Positions 1 through 6,379 of a stretch of 7,207 bases of DNA are shown here, in pieces. A model generated the notes under the pieces. The model did not search any database. It was given only the letters and a program-made list of their open reading frames with translations, and had not been told where the DNA came from. The position numbers and the translations under genes are program-made. The DNA lies in assembly GCA_034433375.1 (NCBI GenBank), contig DAOUAQ010000114.1:1-7207 (forward strand). Reading direction: 5' to 3'. The number at the start of each line of letters is the position of its first letter. Position 1 is the first letter of the stretch. This DNA comes from DSWT01 sp034433375 (GTDB lineage: Bacteria; Chloroflexota; Anaerolineae; B4-G1; SLSP01).

Positions 1-1335
1 GATCGCAAAGAGTAGAATTTCGGTGATTTCCTCCAGAGGCCGGAACCACACCGCTCTGAACACATCCTCGAACCCGAAGATGCTGCCGTAGAGCGCGCCG
101 AACACCATCGCCGACGCGCCGCACAGCGCCACGACCACGCCGAAGTCGGCCGCACTCCGCAACGCTTTGATTTTGCGACCGGCAAGCAGCAAGCCAGCTA
201 ACAGCAACAGCAGTCCGTGACCTACATCCCCAAACATCAGACCAAAGACTAAGGGGAACGTCAGCGCCATCATAGGGGTGGGGTCCAGTTCTTCGTAGTT
301 GGGCTGTCCATACGTGGTCACCAGACCCTGGAATCCACTGAAGAATGAGGGATTCTTTAGCGACGCCGGGATGTGTCCGATATCTTCCTGGCGGGGTTCG
401 AGGGTTTCGATGACGACCTTATCGCTGACCTGGGCAATGACTTGTTCCAGTCTGGCATGGGATGCTCTGGGCACCCAACCGGTCACCAGATAGGTGTGCT
501 GTAAGTGATCGTAACCGGTGATCGTGTTGGCCAGGGCGTGGCTGGCGCGCACGCGCCAGAGCAGATGGCGCAGATGGCGGATCCGCATTTCCTGGAGATG
601 CGCGATCTCCATCTCGTACTCGCTGATGCGTTGCCGGGTGCGTTCGATCCCGGCCTGCAACGCAGCTATGGCCTGGGCTGGTGTTCCCCGGTAGTCTTCA
701 GGCGGCATCAGTGGGTTGAGATAGGCGCTGCGCGCAGCCCGATTGAGCGCGGCCGCATCTTGTTGCAGGCCAAAAAGGACGACCGTGGCAAGATGGCCTT
801 CATGCCGCAGTGTGATGAGGACGAAAGGGATGCGTTCCAGGCTGCTCTCGAGACGTTCGATGTTCGCCACCGGTATTGATCCAAGCATCACAAAGGTATA
901 GCGCAGGTCGCGCATCGTTCCCAGGTCAACGTCCAGGTCTGCAATCGGCGCTAATTGCCCGATAAATTTCTGTAATTGCGTCAAACGCCGCCGGGCGGCT
1001 TCCAATTCACGAACCGGCGTTTCGGCTTCATGCTCAAGCCGCTCGATGTCTCGTTCGGCCACTCGCGGCTCGATGATGTGGGGAGGTGTAGCGGGTGGCG
1101 CTCCTTCGTCAATCTTGAGTTCCTCCATCACGAGCAAAATTCGTCGCTCTACAGCAACCAGATCAGCCGTCCACGTTTGCCATTCATTGCTACCCCGCGA
1201 AGGCATACCGATGGCCGTTTGCGCGGTGGGAATCTGGTGGAAGATGCCAGAAGCAGCCAGCGCCTCAGTCGTGCGCACGACCTCCTGTTCCGGGATGATG
1301 AGTTCAACTTTATCCATGGCTTGTGGCTTAAACAT
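1..1335 (-). CDS. ntpI: V/A-type ATPase subunit I (membrane stator), C-terminus cut off by window edge
   Basis: Subunit I (the 'a' subunit family) is the membrane stator of V/A-type ATPases. Its cytosolic arm holds the peripheral stalks, and its membrane half forms the ion half-channels against the rotor ring. The frame is open from an ATG at 1335 to the window edge, giving 445 visible codons. The family is usually about 600-700 residues, so the last third, with most membrane helices and the essential channel arginine, lies outside. Residues 1-320 are the cytosolic arm, with charged helical stretches at about 90-125 and 225-265 and the family signature GWVP at 286-289. Residues 322-374 hold the family hallmark: LKNP (326-329), DPTP (351-354) and GDVGHG (369-374). 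The first membrane helices follow, with YGSIFG at 416-421. An alternative start is the ATG at 1317 (Met7). I prefer 1335 because it follows the subunit C stop by 5 bases and has GAGTGG upstream, though this ribosome site is weak. It is probably translated together with subunit C. Confidence 0.95.
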   Translation of the reverse strand, partial: MFKPQAMDKVELIIPEQEVVRTTEALAASGIFHQIPTAQTAIGMPSRGSNEWQTWTADLVAVERRILLVMEELKIDEGAPPATPPHIIEPRVAERDIERLEHEAETPVRELEAARRRLTQLQKFIGQLAPIADLDVDLGTMRDLRYTFVMLGSIPVANIERLESSLERIPFVLITLRHEGHLATVVLFGLQQDAAALNRAARSAYLNPLMPPEDYRGTPAQAIAALQAGIERTRQRISEYEMEIAHLQEMRIRHLRHLLWRVRASHALANTITGYDHLQHTYLVTGWVPRASHARLEQVIAQVSDKVVIETLEPRQEDIGHIPASLKNPSFFSGFQGLVTTYGQPNYEELDPTPMMALTFPLVFGLMFGDVGHGLLLLLAGLLLAGRKIKALRSAADFGVVVALCGASAMVFGALYGSIFGFEDVFRAVWFRPLEEITEILLFAI

Positions 1336-1340
1336 GTTTA

Positions 1341-2426
1341 TCACCACTCAATATCAATGATCGCTGCGAGTCGCTCGACAGGGAGTTGGGATGCTTTGGC
1401 TTCAACAATGGCGATCAGATCTCGCAGTTCGTATTCAAGGAGCATAAGGTATGCCAGTTGAACGCCGATATGGAAGGGGGTGCCCAAGAAAGTCCCGCGA
1501 CACAATTTCATTGTGTACCGATGTAAAGCGCGTTCGATGGATGCAAGTTGGCGTTGTTGAGACGGCACTTCCTCCCCGGGTTGCGTTGCCGCATCTTCAA
1601 GCCCTTCGATACGGGGATAGATGCGTCTGACGATAGTGGCAACATCTGCACCCTCAGCTACGGCGCGAATATCAGCGTCTTGCACCTGGTAACCGAAGGG
1701 TAAAGTGTAGTTGATGATTTCCTGTACGGAAAGATGGTGGTAGACACGATACCGGATCGCCCACAGCAGATTGTCCACGTCAATACTGGTGCCCACGAGT
1801 CGAAGCGCCTGTTCATGATCCATGCCCTTCAGACTTTCGATACTCTGCCATAGCCCGCGCCGATAATCCAGGTCTAACGCGACTTCCAGCGGAAACAGGT
1901 TCTTTTCGGCTTCATAACGCTCGACGGCGTGGATCAAGGTCTCGTAATAGGGTGTGTGCCGGATGCGTTCGATGGCGCGCACAATGCTGCCGCTGGCGAG
2001 CATCCGCTGGATATTGTCGTTGGTTAGCGTGATGTACCGGAACATCGGCGACAGAAGACGGCGCACCTCGTCCCACGACGCGCCTGTCTCAACCCCGCGC
2101 AGGGTAGCCTTAAGATTATCAACCTCGTACAACCGCCAGAGCTGGATGATGAGTTGGCGAGCTGGCTCCGGCGTCAAACGGATGAGTTTCTCGTAGGCTT
2201 GCGTCAAATGCCAGCGCAGTTGATAGACCGTGCGACGCGGTGTGAGAATCTGACGATCCAGCTTGAGGTAGGCGCCATAGGCGGTTTTTTCCAATTGTCC
2301 GAGGAGCGCGTCGAAATGAGTGGCTTGGATGAGCGTGCGCCACGTTTCTGGCGTCAATAACGTCGCATACAGTGCGCGTGTCGTCGCGTTGACTTGCGCA
2401 TAGGCTGAGACATTGGATCGTATCAT
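1341..2426 (-). CDS. ntpC: V/A-type ATPase subunit C (AC39/d family)
   Basis: Subunit C is the funnel-shaped socket that sits on the membrane rotor ring and receives the central shaft. It is cytosolic and peripheral to the membrane. The protein is 361 residues, normal for the vATP-synt_AC39 family. The family is known to have three pseudo-repeats, and three matching signatures are visible: EVDNLK at 101-106, DVDNLLWAIRYR at 216-227 and EYELRDLIAI at 331-340. The N-terminus (SAYAQVNATTRALYATLLT, 7-25) is the usual first helix. The reading frame stays open 18 codons further upstream, to an ATG at 2480. That start would overlap the stalk gene by 50 bases, and its extra residues (starting MSARLISCLP) do not look like the family. 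The ATG at 2426, 4 bases after the stalk stop codon, is therefore chosen. No strong ribosome site precedes it, so translational coupling is likely. It is the second gene of the ATPase operon. Confidence 0.93.
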   Translation of the reverse strand: MIRSNVSAYAQVNATTRALYATLLTPETWRTLIQATHFDALLGQLEKTAYGAYLKLDRQILTPRRTVYQLRWHLTQAYEKLIRLTPEPARQLIIQLWRLYEVDNLKATLRGVETGASWDEVRRLLSPMFRYITLTNDNIQRMLASGSIVRAIERIRHTPYYETLIHAVERYEAEKNLFPLEVALDLDYRRGLWQSIESLKGMDHEQALRLVGTSIDVDNLLWAIRYRVYHHLSVQEIINYTLPFGYQVQDADIRAVAEGADVATIVRRIYPRIEGLEDAATQPGEEVPSQQRQLASIERALHRYTMKLCRGTFLGTPFHIGVQLAYLMLLEYELRDLIAIVEAKASQLPVERLAAIIDIEW

Positions 2427-2430
2427 ACAG

Positions 2431-2748
2431 TCACGCTTGTCCCACCACACGGGCAAGCACGAAATCAACCGCGCGCTCAAGGTGTGTAGCGGCTATGGCA
2501 TCCAAACGTTGGGCATCTGCGCCGGCCTGTGCAATGATCCGCGCATTTTCGCTTTCGGCTTGTTGTTCGCCCGTTGCGATGATATGTTCGGCATCCTGTC
2601 GCGCCTGCGCCAAACTGAGCTTACGAATGTCGTCCGCTGCTTTTTCGGCCTCGGCGACGATCGCGGCTGCCTGCTGTTGGGCGTCGCTGTGCAACTTTGC
2701 GGCAGTTTTTTCGATGGCGAATATACGTGCAATGGTTTCTTGGCTCAT
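2431..2748 (-). CDS. V/A-type ATPase peripheral stalk subunit, G/H family
   Basis: This 105-residue protein is almost entirely one alanine-, glutamine- and glutamate-rich helix without proline or glycine until residue 60. This is expected for the long coiled coil that pairs with subunit E in the peripheral stalk of V/A-ATPases (archaeal AhaH, COG2811-like; called G in Thermus and F in Enterococcus, so no symbol is assigned). The Ala-rich pattern (for example AAAIVAEAEKAADD, 27-40) fits the right-handed coiled coil known for these stalks. The ERAVDFVLARVVG end (91-103) resembles the short C-terminal segment that contacts the catalytic head. The stalk-C-I gene order supports the assignment more strongly than the sequence, since such helices are low in complexity. 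The ATG at 2748 is the only plausible start in the frame. Its ribosome site is weak (an AGG about 12 bases upstream). It is the first gene of the operon, about 59 bases after the predicted transcription start. Confidence 0.85.
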   Translation of the reverse strand: MSQETIARIFAIEKTAAKLHSDAQQQAAAIVAEAEKAADDIRKLSLAQARQDAEHIIATGEQQAESENARIIAQAGADAQRLDAIAATHLERAVDFVLARVVGQA

Positions 2749-2773
2749 GGGATTGATAACCTGACAACAAATA

Positions 2774-2807
2774 ACCGCCGTCGCGTGAATTCTCGCAGCC
2801 CGGCGGT
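2774..2807 (-). promoter_or_regulatory. Hairpin in the 5' leader of the ATPase operon
   Basis: A 7-bp inverted repeat (ACCGCCG at 2774-2780, CGGCGGT at 2801-2807) encloses 20 bases. Within these, GCG (2783-2785) and CGC (2794-2796) can pair further. Read on the minus strand it begins almost exactly where the predicted promoter would start transcription, so the mRNA would carry a GC-rich stem at its very 5' end. Such 5'-terminal stems are known to slow mRNA decay in other bacteria. The role here is inference, and a chance palindrome in GC-rich DNA is possible. Confidence 0.4.
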
Positions 2808-2813
2808 AAAATG

Positions 2814-2841
2814 ATTATAGTTCAAATCAGCGCAAAATCAA
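2814..2841 (-). promoter_or_regulatory. Sigma-70 type promoter of the V/A-ATPase operon
   Basis: On the minus strand a perfect TATAAT -10 box (2819 to 2814) follows a TTGATT -35 box (2841 to 2836; 4 of 6 matches to TTGACA) at a spacing of 16 bases. The expected start point is near 2807, about 59 bases before the stalk subunit ATG. It is the best promoter match in the window. It lies between the terminator of the preceding gene and the first ATPase gene, where an operon promoter should be. Confidence 0.7.
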
Positions 2842-2888
2842 GACTCCGCTTCGCAGGGCGTGTTTGAGGATTAGGTCAAGTTTGTGCT

Positions 2889-2923
2889 AGACCAGACAGG
2901 GTTTTTTGAAACCTGTCCGGTCT
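2889..2923. repeat. Intergenic palindrome (hairpin), possibly a dispersed repeat element
   Basis: The arms AGACC-a-GACAGG (2889-2900) and CCTGTC-c-GGTCT (2912-2923) pair over 11 bases with one mismatch. TTT/AAA next to the loop can extend the stem past a bulged G. No T-tract follows on either strand, so it is not a canonical intrinsic terminator. It lies between the intrinsic terminator of the LysM gene and the ATPase promoter. It could be a REP-like dispersed palindrome, a protein-binding site or a back-up transcription brake. Confidence 0.55.
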
Positions 2924-2964
2924 GCATAGCGCAATGGCTTTTCGGATCTGTGAAGGCCAAAGGC

Positions 2965-3001
2965 AAACAAAACCCCCGCGACCTGCTTGGGGTCGCGGGG
3001 G
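2965..3001 (-). terminator. Intrinsic terminator of the Cna_B/LysM gene
   Basis: A perfect 11-bp GC-rich stem (2973-2983 with 2991-3001) closes a 7-base loop. On the minus strand it is followed directly by TTTTGTTTG (2972 to 2964). It starts 18 bases after the TAA at 3020-3022. This is a textbook rho-independent terminator in the gene's own direction. It separates the secreted-protein gene from the ATPase operon. Confidence 0.92.
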
Positions 3002-3019
3002 AAGGGTCAACCTATAGGG

Positions 3020-4867
3020 TTACGGAATACAGAGCGATTGACCGGCGTAGATTGTGTCGCTCCACGTCCCGTTAGCGCGTTTGATGGCGTCAACTGTCGT
3101 CCCGTAGCGCCGCGCGATCGAGAAGAGCGTATCACCCCAGCTAACCGGGTGTCTACGCGAGCATCCTCCTGTCGGTTGGGGCTGGGGCTGCGCCGGCATG
3201 TTGGGCTGGCGGTTGCCAAATGTGATCACGGTGCAGGCGCCGCTGGCGCTCAACGTTACCGTTTGCTTTACCGCCGTCACCGCCAGCCAGCCGCTCTGGA
3301 CTGTTTCTGAGATGACGTAGGTGCCGGGGGTCAGACCGTTAAAACGCACGTGCCCGGTGCCATCGGTGGTTCCCGTCTGGACAGTGCCGCCATAAGCCGG
3401 TTTGATGTTGATCTGCCAGCCAGGCAACCCCACGTTATCGGTCGCGTCGAGTTTGTAGACGTCCACGCAGGCGTAGTTGGTGCGGTTCTTGAAGCGGACT
3501 TCCTCGCAGACGAAGGGTCTGGTGATGACCACGTCAAACTCCGACGGCGTTACTGCGTCCCAACCTGTCTGGAGCACTTCGGAGATGCGCCAGGTCCCCA
3601 TGCTGAGTTGGTGGAATTGGAAGAAGCCGTTCTTGTCGGTGACGGTTGTGTATCGCTCGCCAGCGGCGTTGCTGGCAACGATAGTCCAGCCGGAGAGTCC
3701 TTGATCCAGATGGTTGATCTTGTAACCGCGGACACAGCCTAGCGATTCATTCTTGAAGGTGACGGTAGTGCAGCGGCCGGGGGTGTCCACATTCACCACC
3801 GCTTCCGATGCGCCCACGGAACGCCAATTATCCTTTACTTCTTCCTTGACCTTCCACTCACCGAGCGGCAGATTTGCGAAAGTCGCCAGTCCCATGGCGT
3901 TAGTGGTCTGGCTTAAGCTCGCCTGCGTGCCATCGGGACGGGTGAGGATGATTTTCCAATTGGCGAGAGGTTTGCCGGCAGCGTCTACCTTTTGTACCTG
4001 GATACAACCGCCATGAATTTGCATGTTGACGAAGCTAAGACTCTGGCAGGTGCCGGGCACACGTGGAGCAATCAGGTTAACAAGCTGCTGGTTGGTATGA
4101 CCGGGCGCCGGAATCCAGCCGACTTTATACTCCTCCGTCACCGTATAAACGCCGGTGGGCAGGTTGATGAAGCGTACTCGCCCCTGTCCGTTGGTGATGC
4201 CGGAGTACGTATCCGTTTTTGTCGCCACGGTTATCCCCCAACCAGGAATACCGGCTAGGTTCGCAAGACCCAACTTGCCTTCCGCGTCGAGCTTGGCAAC
4301 TTCCAGGCAGGGTAGAGCTTCCAGCTTCATGCGCACATTGGCACAGTTAGTGCCCGAGCCGCTCAGGGTGACGCTGAATAAGGCCGGGGTGAAGGGCCGC
4401 CATCCATTGGGGACTTCCAGCTCTACAGTGTAAGTTCCGGCAGCCAGCTTGTCGAACTTGAATGCGCCTTTGGCATCCACTGGCTTGGTTTGCGCCGCGC
4501 CTCCCGCCGGCGTGATGCGCACCGTCCAACCGACACCCTGGATTTGATGGTAAGTGTCAATCACGTAACCGGATATACACGTGCCTCCCTGCCCGACGAT
4601 GGGCGGATCCGCAACCTGTTGATTTGCTCCTTCTGGCACAGCGGCAGCCGGTTCAGCCACCGTTGAAGCGTTGCTCGCTTCTACCAGGGGGACGGCCAGG
4701 GTTGTGGATTCCGTCTGCGCGGCGTCACCGGATGAAGGATTTGCCGCGGCTGGAGCGTAAGGTTCGGGAACCTGATTTGAGGCTTTAACCGACGCGAAGG
4801 TCGTTACAATTCCGAAAGCCAAGACTGCAACGAGGGCTAAACTGAACATCAACCAACGGGATCGCAT
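3020..4867 (-). CDS. Secreted protein with five Cna_B/SpaA-like repeats and a C-terminal LysM domain
   Basis: The 615-residue product is probably a surface or envelope-associated protein. Residues 1-29 are a signal peptide: MRSR, a hydrophobic core at 6-23, and a likely cut after SVKA (26-29). Residues 30-95 are an Ala/Pro/Ser/Thr-rich linker. Five prealbumin-fold repeats follow at about 97-183, 187-284, 288-374, 378-463 and 467-553, each with the pattern of a first-strand Cys, a G.W or N.K turn, a GxYxVxE strand and an FxN last strand. A short Pro/Gln linker (557-566) leads to a LysM domain (571-615: WGDTLFSIARRYGTT, then LCIP at the end), which in known families binds N-acetylglucosamine glycans such as peptidoglycan. 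No sortase signal or later membrane helix is visible, so LysM is the likely anchor. The start is secure: AAGGAGG (4880-4874) stands 6 bases before the ATG at 4867. The gene is probably monocistronic, with its own terminator. The ligand and biological role cannot be read from the sequence. Confidence 0.92.
   Translation of the reverse strand: MRSRWLMFSLALVAVLAFGIVTTFASVKASNQVPEPYAPAAANPSSGDAAQTESTTLAVPLVEASNASTVAEPAAAVPEGANQQVADPPIVGQGGTCISGYVIDTYHQIQGVGWTVRITPAGGAAQTKPVDAKGAFKFDKLAAGTYTVELEVPNGWRPFTPALFSVTLSGSGTNCANVRMKLEALPCLEVAKLDAEGKLGLANLAGIPGWGITVATKTDTYSGITNGQGRVRFINLPTGVYTVTEEYKVGWIPAPGHTNQQLVNLIAPRVPGTCQSLSFVNMQIHGGCIQVQKVDAAGKPLANWKIILTRPDGTQASLSQTTNAMGLATFANLPLGEWKVKEEVKDNWRSVGASEAVVNVDTPGRCTTVTFKNESLGCVRGYKINHLDQGLSGWTIVASNAAGERYTTVTDKNGFFQFHQLSMGTWRISEVLQTGWDAVTPSEFDVVITRPFVCEEVRFKNRTNYACVDVYKLDATDNVGLPGWQINIKPAYGGTVQTGTTDGTGHVRFNGLTPGTYVISETVQSGWLAVTAVKQTVTLSASGACTVITFGNRQPNMPAQPQPQPTGGCSRRHPVSWGDTLFSIARRYGTTVDAIKRANGTWSDTIYAGQSLCIP
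3209..4579 (-). repeat. Array of five Cna_B-like protein repeats with paired cysteines
   Basis: The repeats map to 4319-4579, 4016-4309, 3746-4006, 3479-3736 and 3209-3469. Each has one Cys near its start and one near its end: 97/175, 187/274, 288/366, 378/454 and 467/545. Their spacing is 78, 87, 78, 76 and 78 residues, with 12-14 residues between repeats. Repeats 2-5 keep a first-strand Lys (192, 293, 383, 472), a Glu in the YxVxE strand (245, 342, 430, 521) and an Asn in the final FxN (281, 373, 461, 552). This arrangement forms Lys-Asn isopeptide bonds in characterised Cna_B domains. Repeat 1 lacks the Lys and the Asn. The repeats are diverged in sequence, so this is an old duplication and not a recent DNA-level expansion. 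Confidence 0.8.
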
Positions 4868-4938
4868 GTTACTCCTCCTTTCAAATCAGACGCGCATCTA
4901 CAAATGATAGTGGATGAAGCTTTAGGAAGACCATGCAA

Positions 4939-4967
4939 ATATTACCATGAATTACCGTCAAATGCAA
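4939..4967 (-). promoter_or_regulatory. Possible promoter of the Cna_B/LysM gene
   Basis: On the minus strand, TTGCAT (4967 to 4962) and TAATAT (4944 to 4939) are spaced by 17 bases, about 70 bases upstream of the ATG at 4867. The match is 3 of 6 and 4 of 6, so it is weak. The AT-rich 131-base gap after the radical SAM gene is the natural place for a promoter. A TTGACG just inside the spacer has no well-placed -10 box. Confidence 0.3.
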
Positions 4968-4998
4968 GTTGAGCAACAATAATGGGTGTACTTCCCGA

Positions 4999-6288
4999 TT
5001 ATCGCCCGTGACAGTGCTTTAACTTTTTCCCGCTTCCGCACGGGCATGGATCGTTACGCCGGGCCTGCGTGAAGCGGGCCGTCAGCTCTGTCTCTTCCTG
5101 CGCCAGACGGCGCATCACGTTGGCCGGGGCGCGATGCTGGCGCAGCTCTTCGACCATCATCCGCATGGGACGGTCGATGTGGGCAAAAAATGCCTTGTAG
5201 CCCGCACAGAGGTGGTTCAACCCCGTTTCGCCATCCGGCGTGACCGCGATACGATTCTTGGGACAGCCGCCGTTGCAGATGAAGCGCACCGCGCAATCGC
5301 GGCATTGTTGGGGAAGCGTATCGCGCTTGTCCTGTCCAAATTTCCGCTGCGCCTCCGCGGCGACCAGTTCCACGAGCGGCGTCTCCACGATGTTGCCAAG
5401 CCGGTAGCGCGGCTCGACGAAGTGATCGCAGGCATACAGGTCGCCGTTGTGCTCCATCGCCAATCCCAGGCCGCACGTCGGCTCGAAGATGCAAAGTCCA
5501 GGCCGCTGTCCTATCCATGCGGCTAACGCCACATCGAAAATCTGCACGTAGACGCGGCCTACGTCGTGGCGCACCCACTCGTCGAACACGCCGCTGAGAA
5601 AGTCGCCGTACTGCCGCGCGCTGACGGAGTGTGTTGTCAGCGTTTCGCCTTCCTGATACCCCGTGTCGTTGTCGCGCCGCACAATGGGGATGAACTGGAC
5701 GAACTGCGCTCCCACCTCGTCGCGGAAGAAACGGTAAACCTCGACCGGATGATCGGCGTTGGCCTGGTGGACGGTGCAGAGGATGTTGTACTCGACGCCG
5801 TGCTTGTGCAGGATGTCCCGCGCGCGCATCACCCGTTCCCACGTGGGCGTATTGCCCTTGTCGCGGCGGTAGGCGTCGTGCATCGCCTGCGGCCCGTCGA
5901 GGCTCAGGCCGATGAGGAAGTCGTGCGCTTTGAAGAACTCGCCCCACGCCTCATCCACCAGCGTGCCGTTGGTTTGCAGCGTGTTGATGATGCGTGTGCC
6001 GGGGCGCTTGTACTGTTCTTGCAACGCAATCGCGCGCTCGAAGAAATCGATGCCCATCAAAAGGGGTTCGCCGCCCTGCCAGCCAAACGTGACTTCGGGC
6101 ACGTGCTGCGCTTCGATGTACTGCCGGGTGAAGCTCTCCAGCACGGCGTCGCTCATACGGAAGTCGCTGCCGGGGTAGAGCTTCTCCTTGGCGAGATAGT
6201 AGCAGTAGGCGCAATCGAGGTTACACACCGACCCGCGCGGCTTCACCATCACGTGAAACGCGCGCGGGCTGGGGGAGGTTTGAGCCAT
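4999..6288 (-). CDS. Radical SAM/SPASM protein, anaerobic sulfatase-maturating enzyme type, with SEC-C tail
   Basis: Enzymes of this family (anSME) use S-adenosylmethionine and iron-sulfur clusters to oxidise a Cys or Ser in a sulfatase to the catalytic formylglycine, without oxygen, in the cytosol. The 429-residue product has the radical SAM motif CxxxCxxC (Cys22, 26, 29; CNLDCAYCYY) and GWQGGEPLL at 69-77. Its SPASM cysteines (266, 272, 287, then 329, 332, 338, 342, 361) follow the spacing I recall for the two auxiliary clusters of Clostridium anSME. Asp288 after Cys287 matches the proposed catalytic base. Residues 411-429 form a SEC-C zinc motif (PCPCGSGKKLKHCHG). An in-frame GTG at 6309 is rejected because the ribosome site AGGAG (6298-6294) lies inside that extension and sits 5 bases before the ATG at 6288. 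No sulfatase lies in the window, so another SPASM peptide-modifying role cannot be excluded. No terminator is visible after the TAA. Confidence 0.88.
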   Translation of the reverse strand: MAQTSPSPRAFHVMVKPRGSVCNLDCAYCYYLAKEKLYPGSDFRMSDAVLESFTRQYIEAQHVPEVTFGWQGGEPLLMGIDFFERAIALQEQYKRPGTRIINTLQTNGTLVDEAWGEFFKAHDFLIGLSLDGPQAMHDAYRRDKGNTPTWERVMRARDILHKHGVEYNILCTVHQANADHPVEVYRFFRDEVGAQFVQFIPIVRRDNDTGYQEGETLTTHSVSARQYGDFLSGVFDEWVRHDVGRVYVQIFDVALAAWIGQRPGLCIFEPTCGLGLAMEHNGDLYACDHFVEPRYRLGNIVETPLVELVAAEAQRKFGQDKRDTLPQQCRDCAVRFICNGGCPKNRIAVTPDGETGLNHLCAGYKAFFAHIDRPMRMMVEELRQHRAPANVMRRLAQEETELTARFTQARRNDPCPCGSGKKLKHCHGR

Positions 6289-6302
6289 TGGCGCTCCTTT
6301 TG

Positions 6303-6373
6303 AGTACACGGATGAACACGGATTTTACGGATCAAAAACAGAAATCCGTGGAATCCGTGTTGATCCGTGTACT
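6303..6373. repeat. Long inverted repeat built from ATCCGTG-type units
   Basis: Two 30-base arms (6303-6332 and 6344-6373) are reverse complements except at three positions, and enclose an 11-base A-rich loop. In RNA read from the plus strand, two of the three mismatches become G-U pairs. Each arm contains three copies of the core ACGGAT (or ATCCGT), giving six in all. It fills most of the gap between rhaI and the radical SAM gene and ends next to the ribosome site of the latter. No T-tract follows in the minus direction, so it is not a standard terminator. It looks like a dispersed REP- or MITE-like intergenic repeat. A role in mRNA processing or attenuation between the two genes is possible. 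Confidence 0.8.
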
Positions 6374-6379
6374 ATTTCT

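Noticed and set aside
2427..2480. Upstream ATG extension of the ATPase subunit C gene
   Set aside because: It would overlap the stalk gene by 50 bases, and the extra 18 residues do not resemble the family. The ATG at 2426 fits the family N-terminus and the tight operon spacing.
5054..5947. Open minus-strand frame of 297 codons overlapping the radical SAM gene
   Set aside because: It is the same DNA in another frame. The product is Arg/Pro/Ala-rich low-complexity sequence and has no separate ribosome site or family match.
5566..6303. Open plus-strand frame of 245 codons opposite the radical SAM gene
   Set aside because: It lies fully antisense to a gene with all its catalytic motifs. Its translation is Val/Ala/Arg/His-rich without recognisable domains, as expected from the complement of GC-rich coding DNA.
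6289..6309. GTG at 6309 as the start of the radical SAM gene
   Set aside because: The ribosome binding site (6298-6294) lies inside this extension and is properly spaced for the ATG at 6288. The extension also runs into the inverted repeat.
6303..6373. The inverted repeat as an intrinsic terminator of rhaI, or as a CRISPR fragment
   Set aside because: No T-tract follows the stem in the minus direction. The short units are inverted and unevenly spaced by 2-11 bases, without spacer-like sequences, so it is not a CRISPR array.
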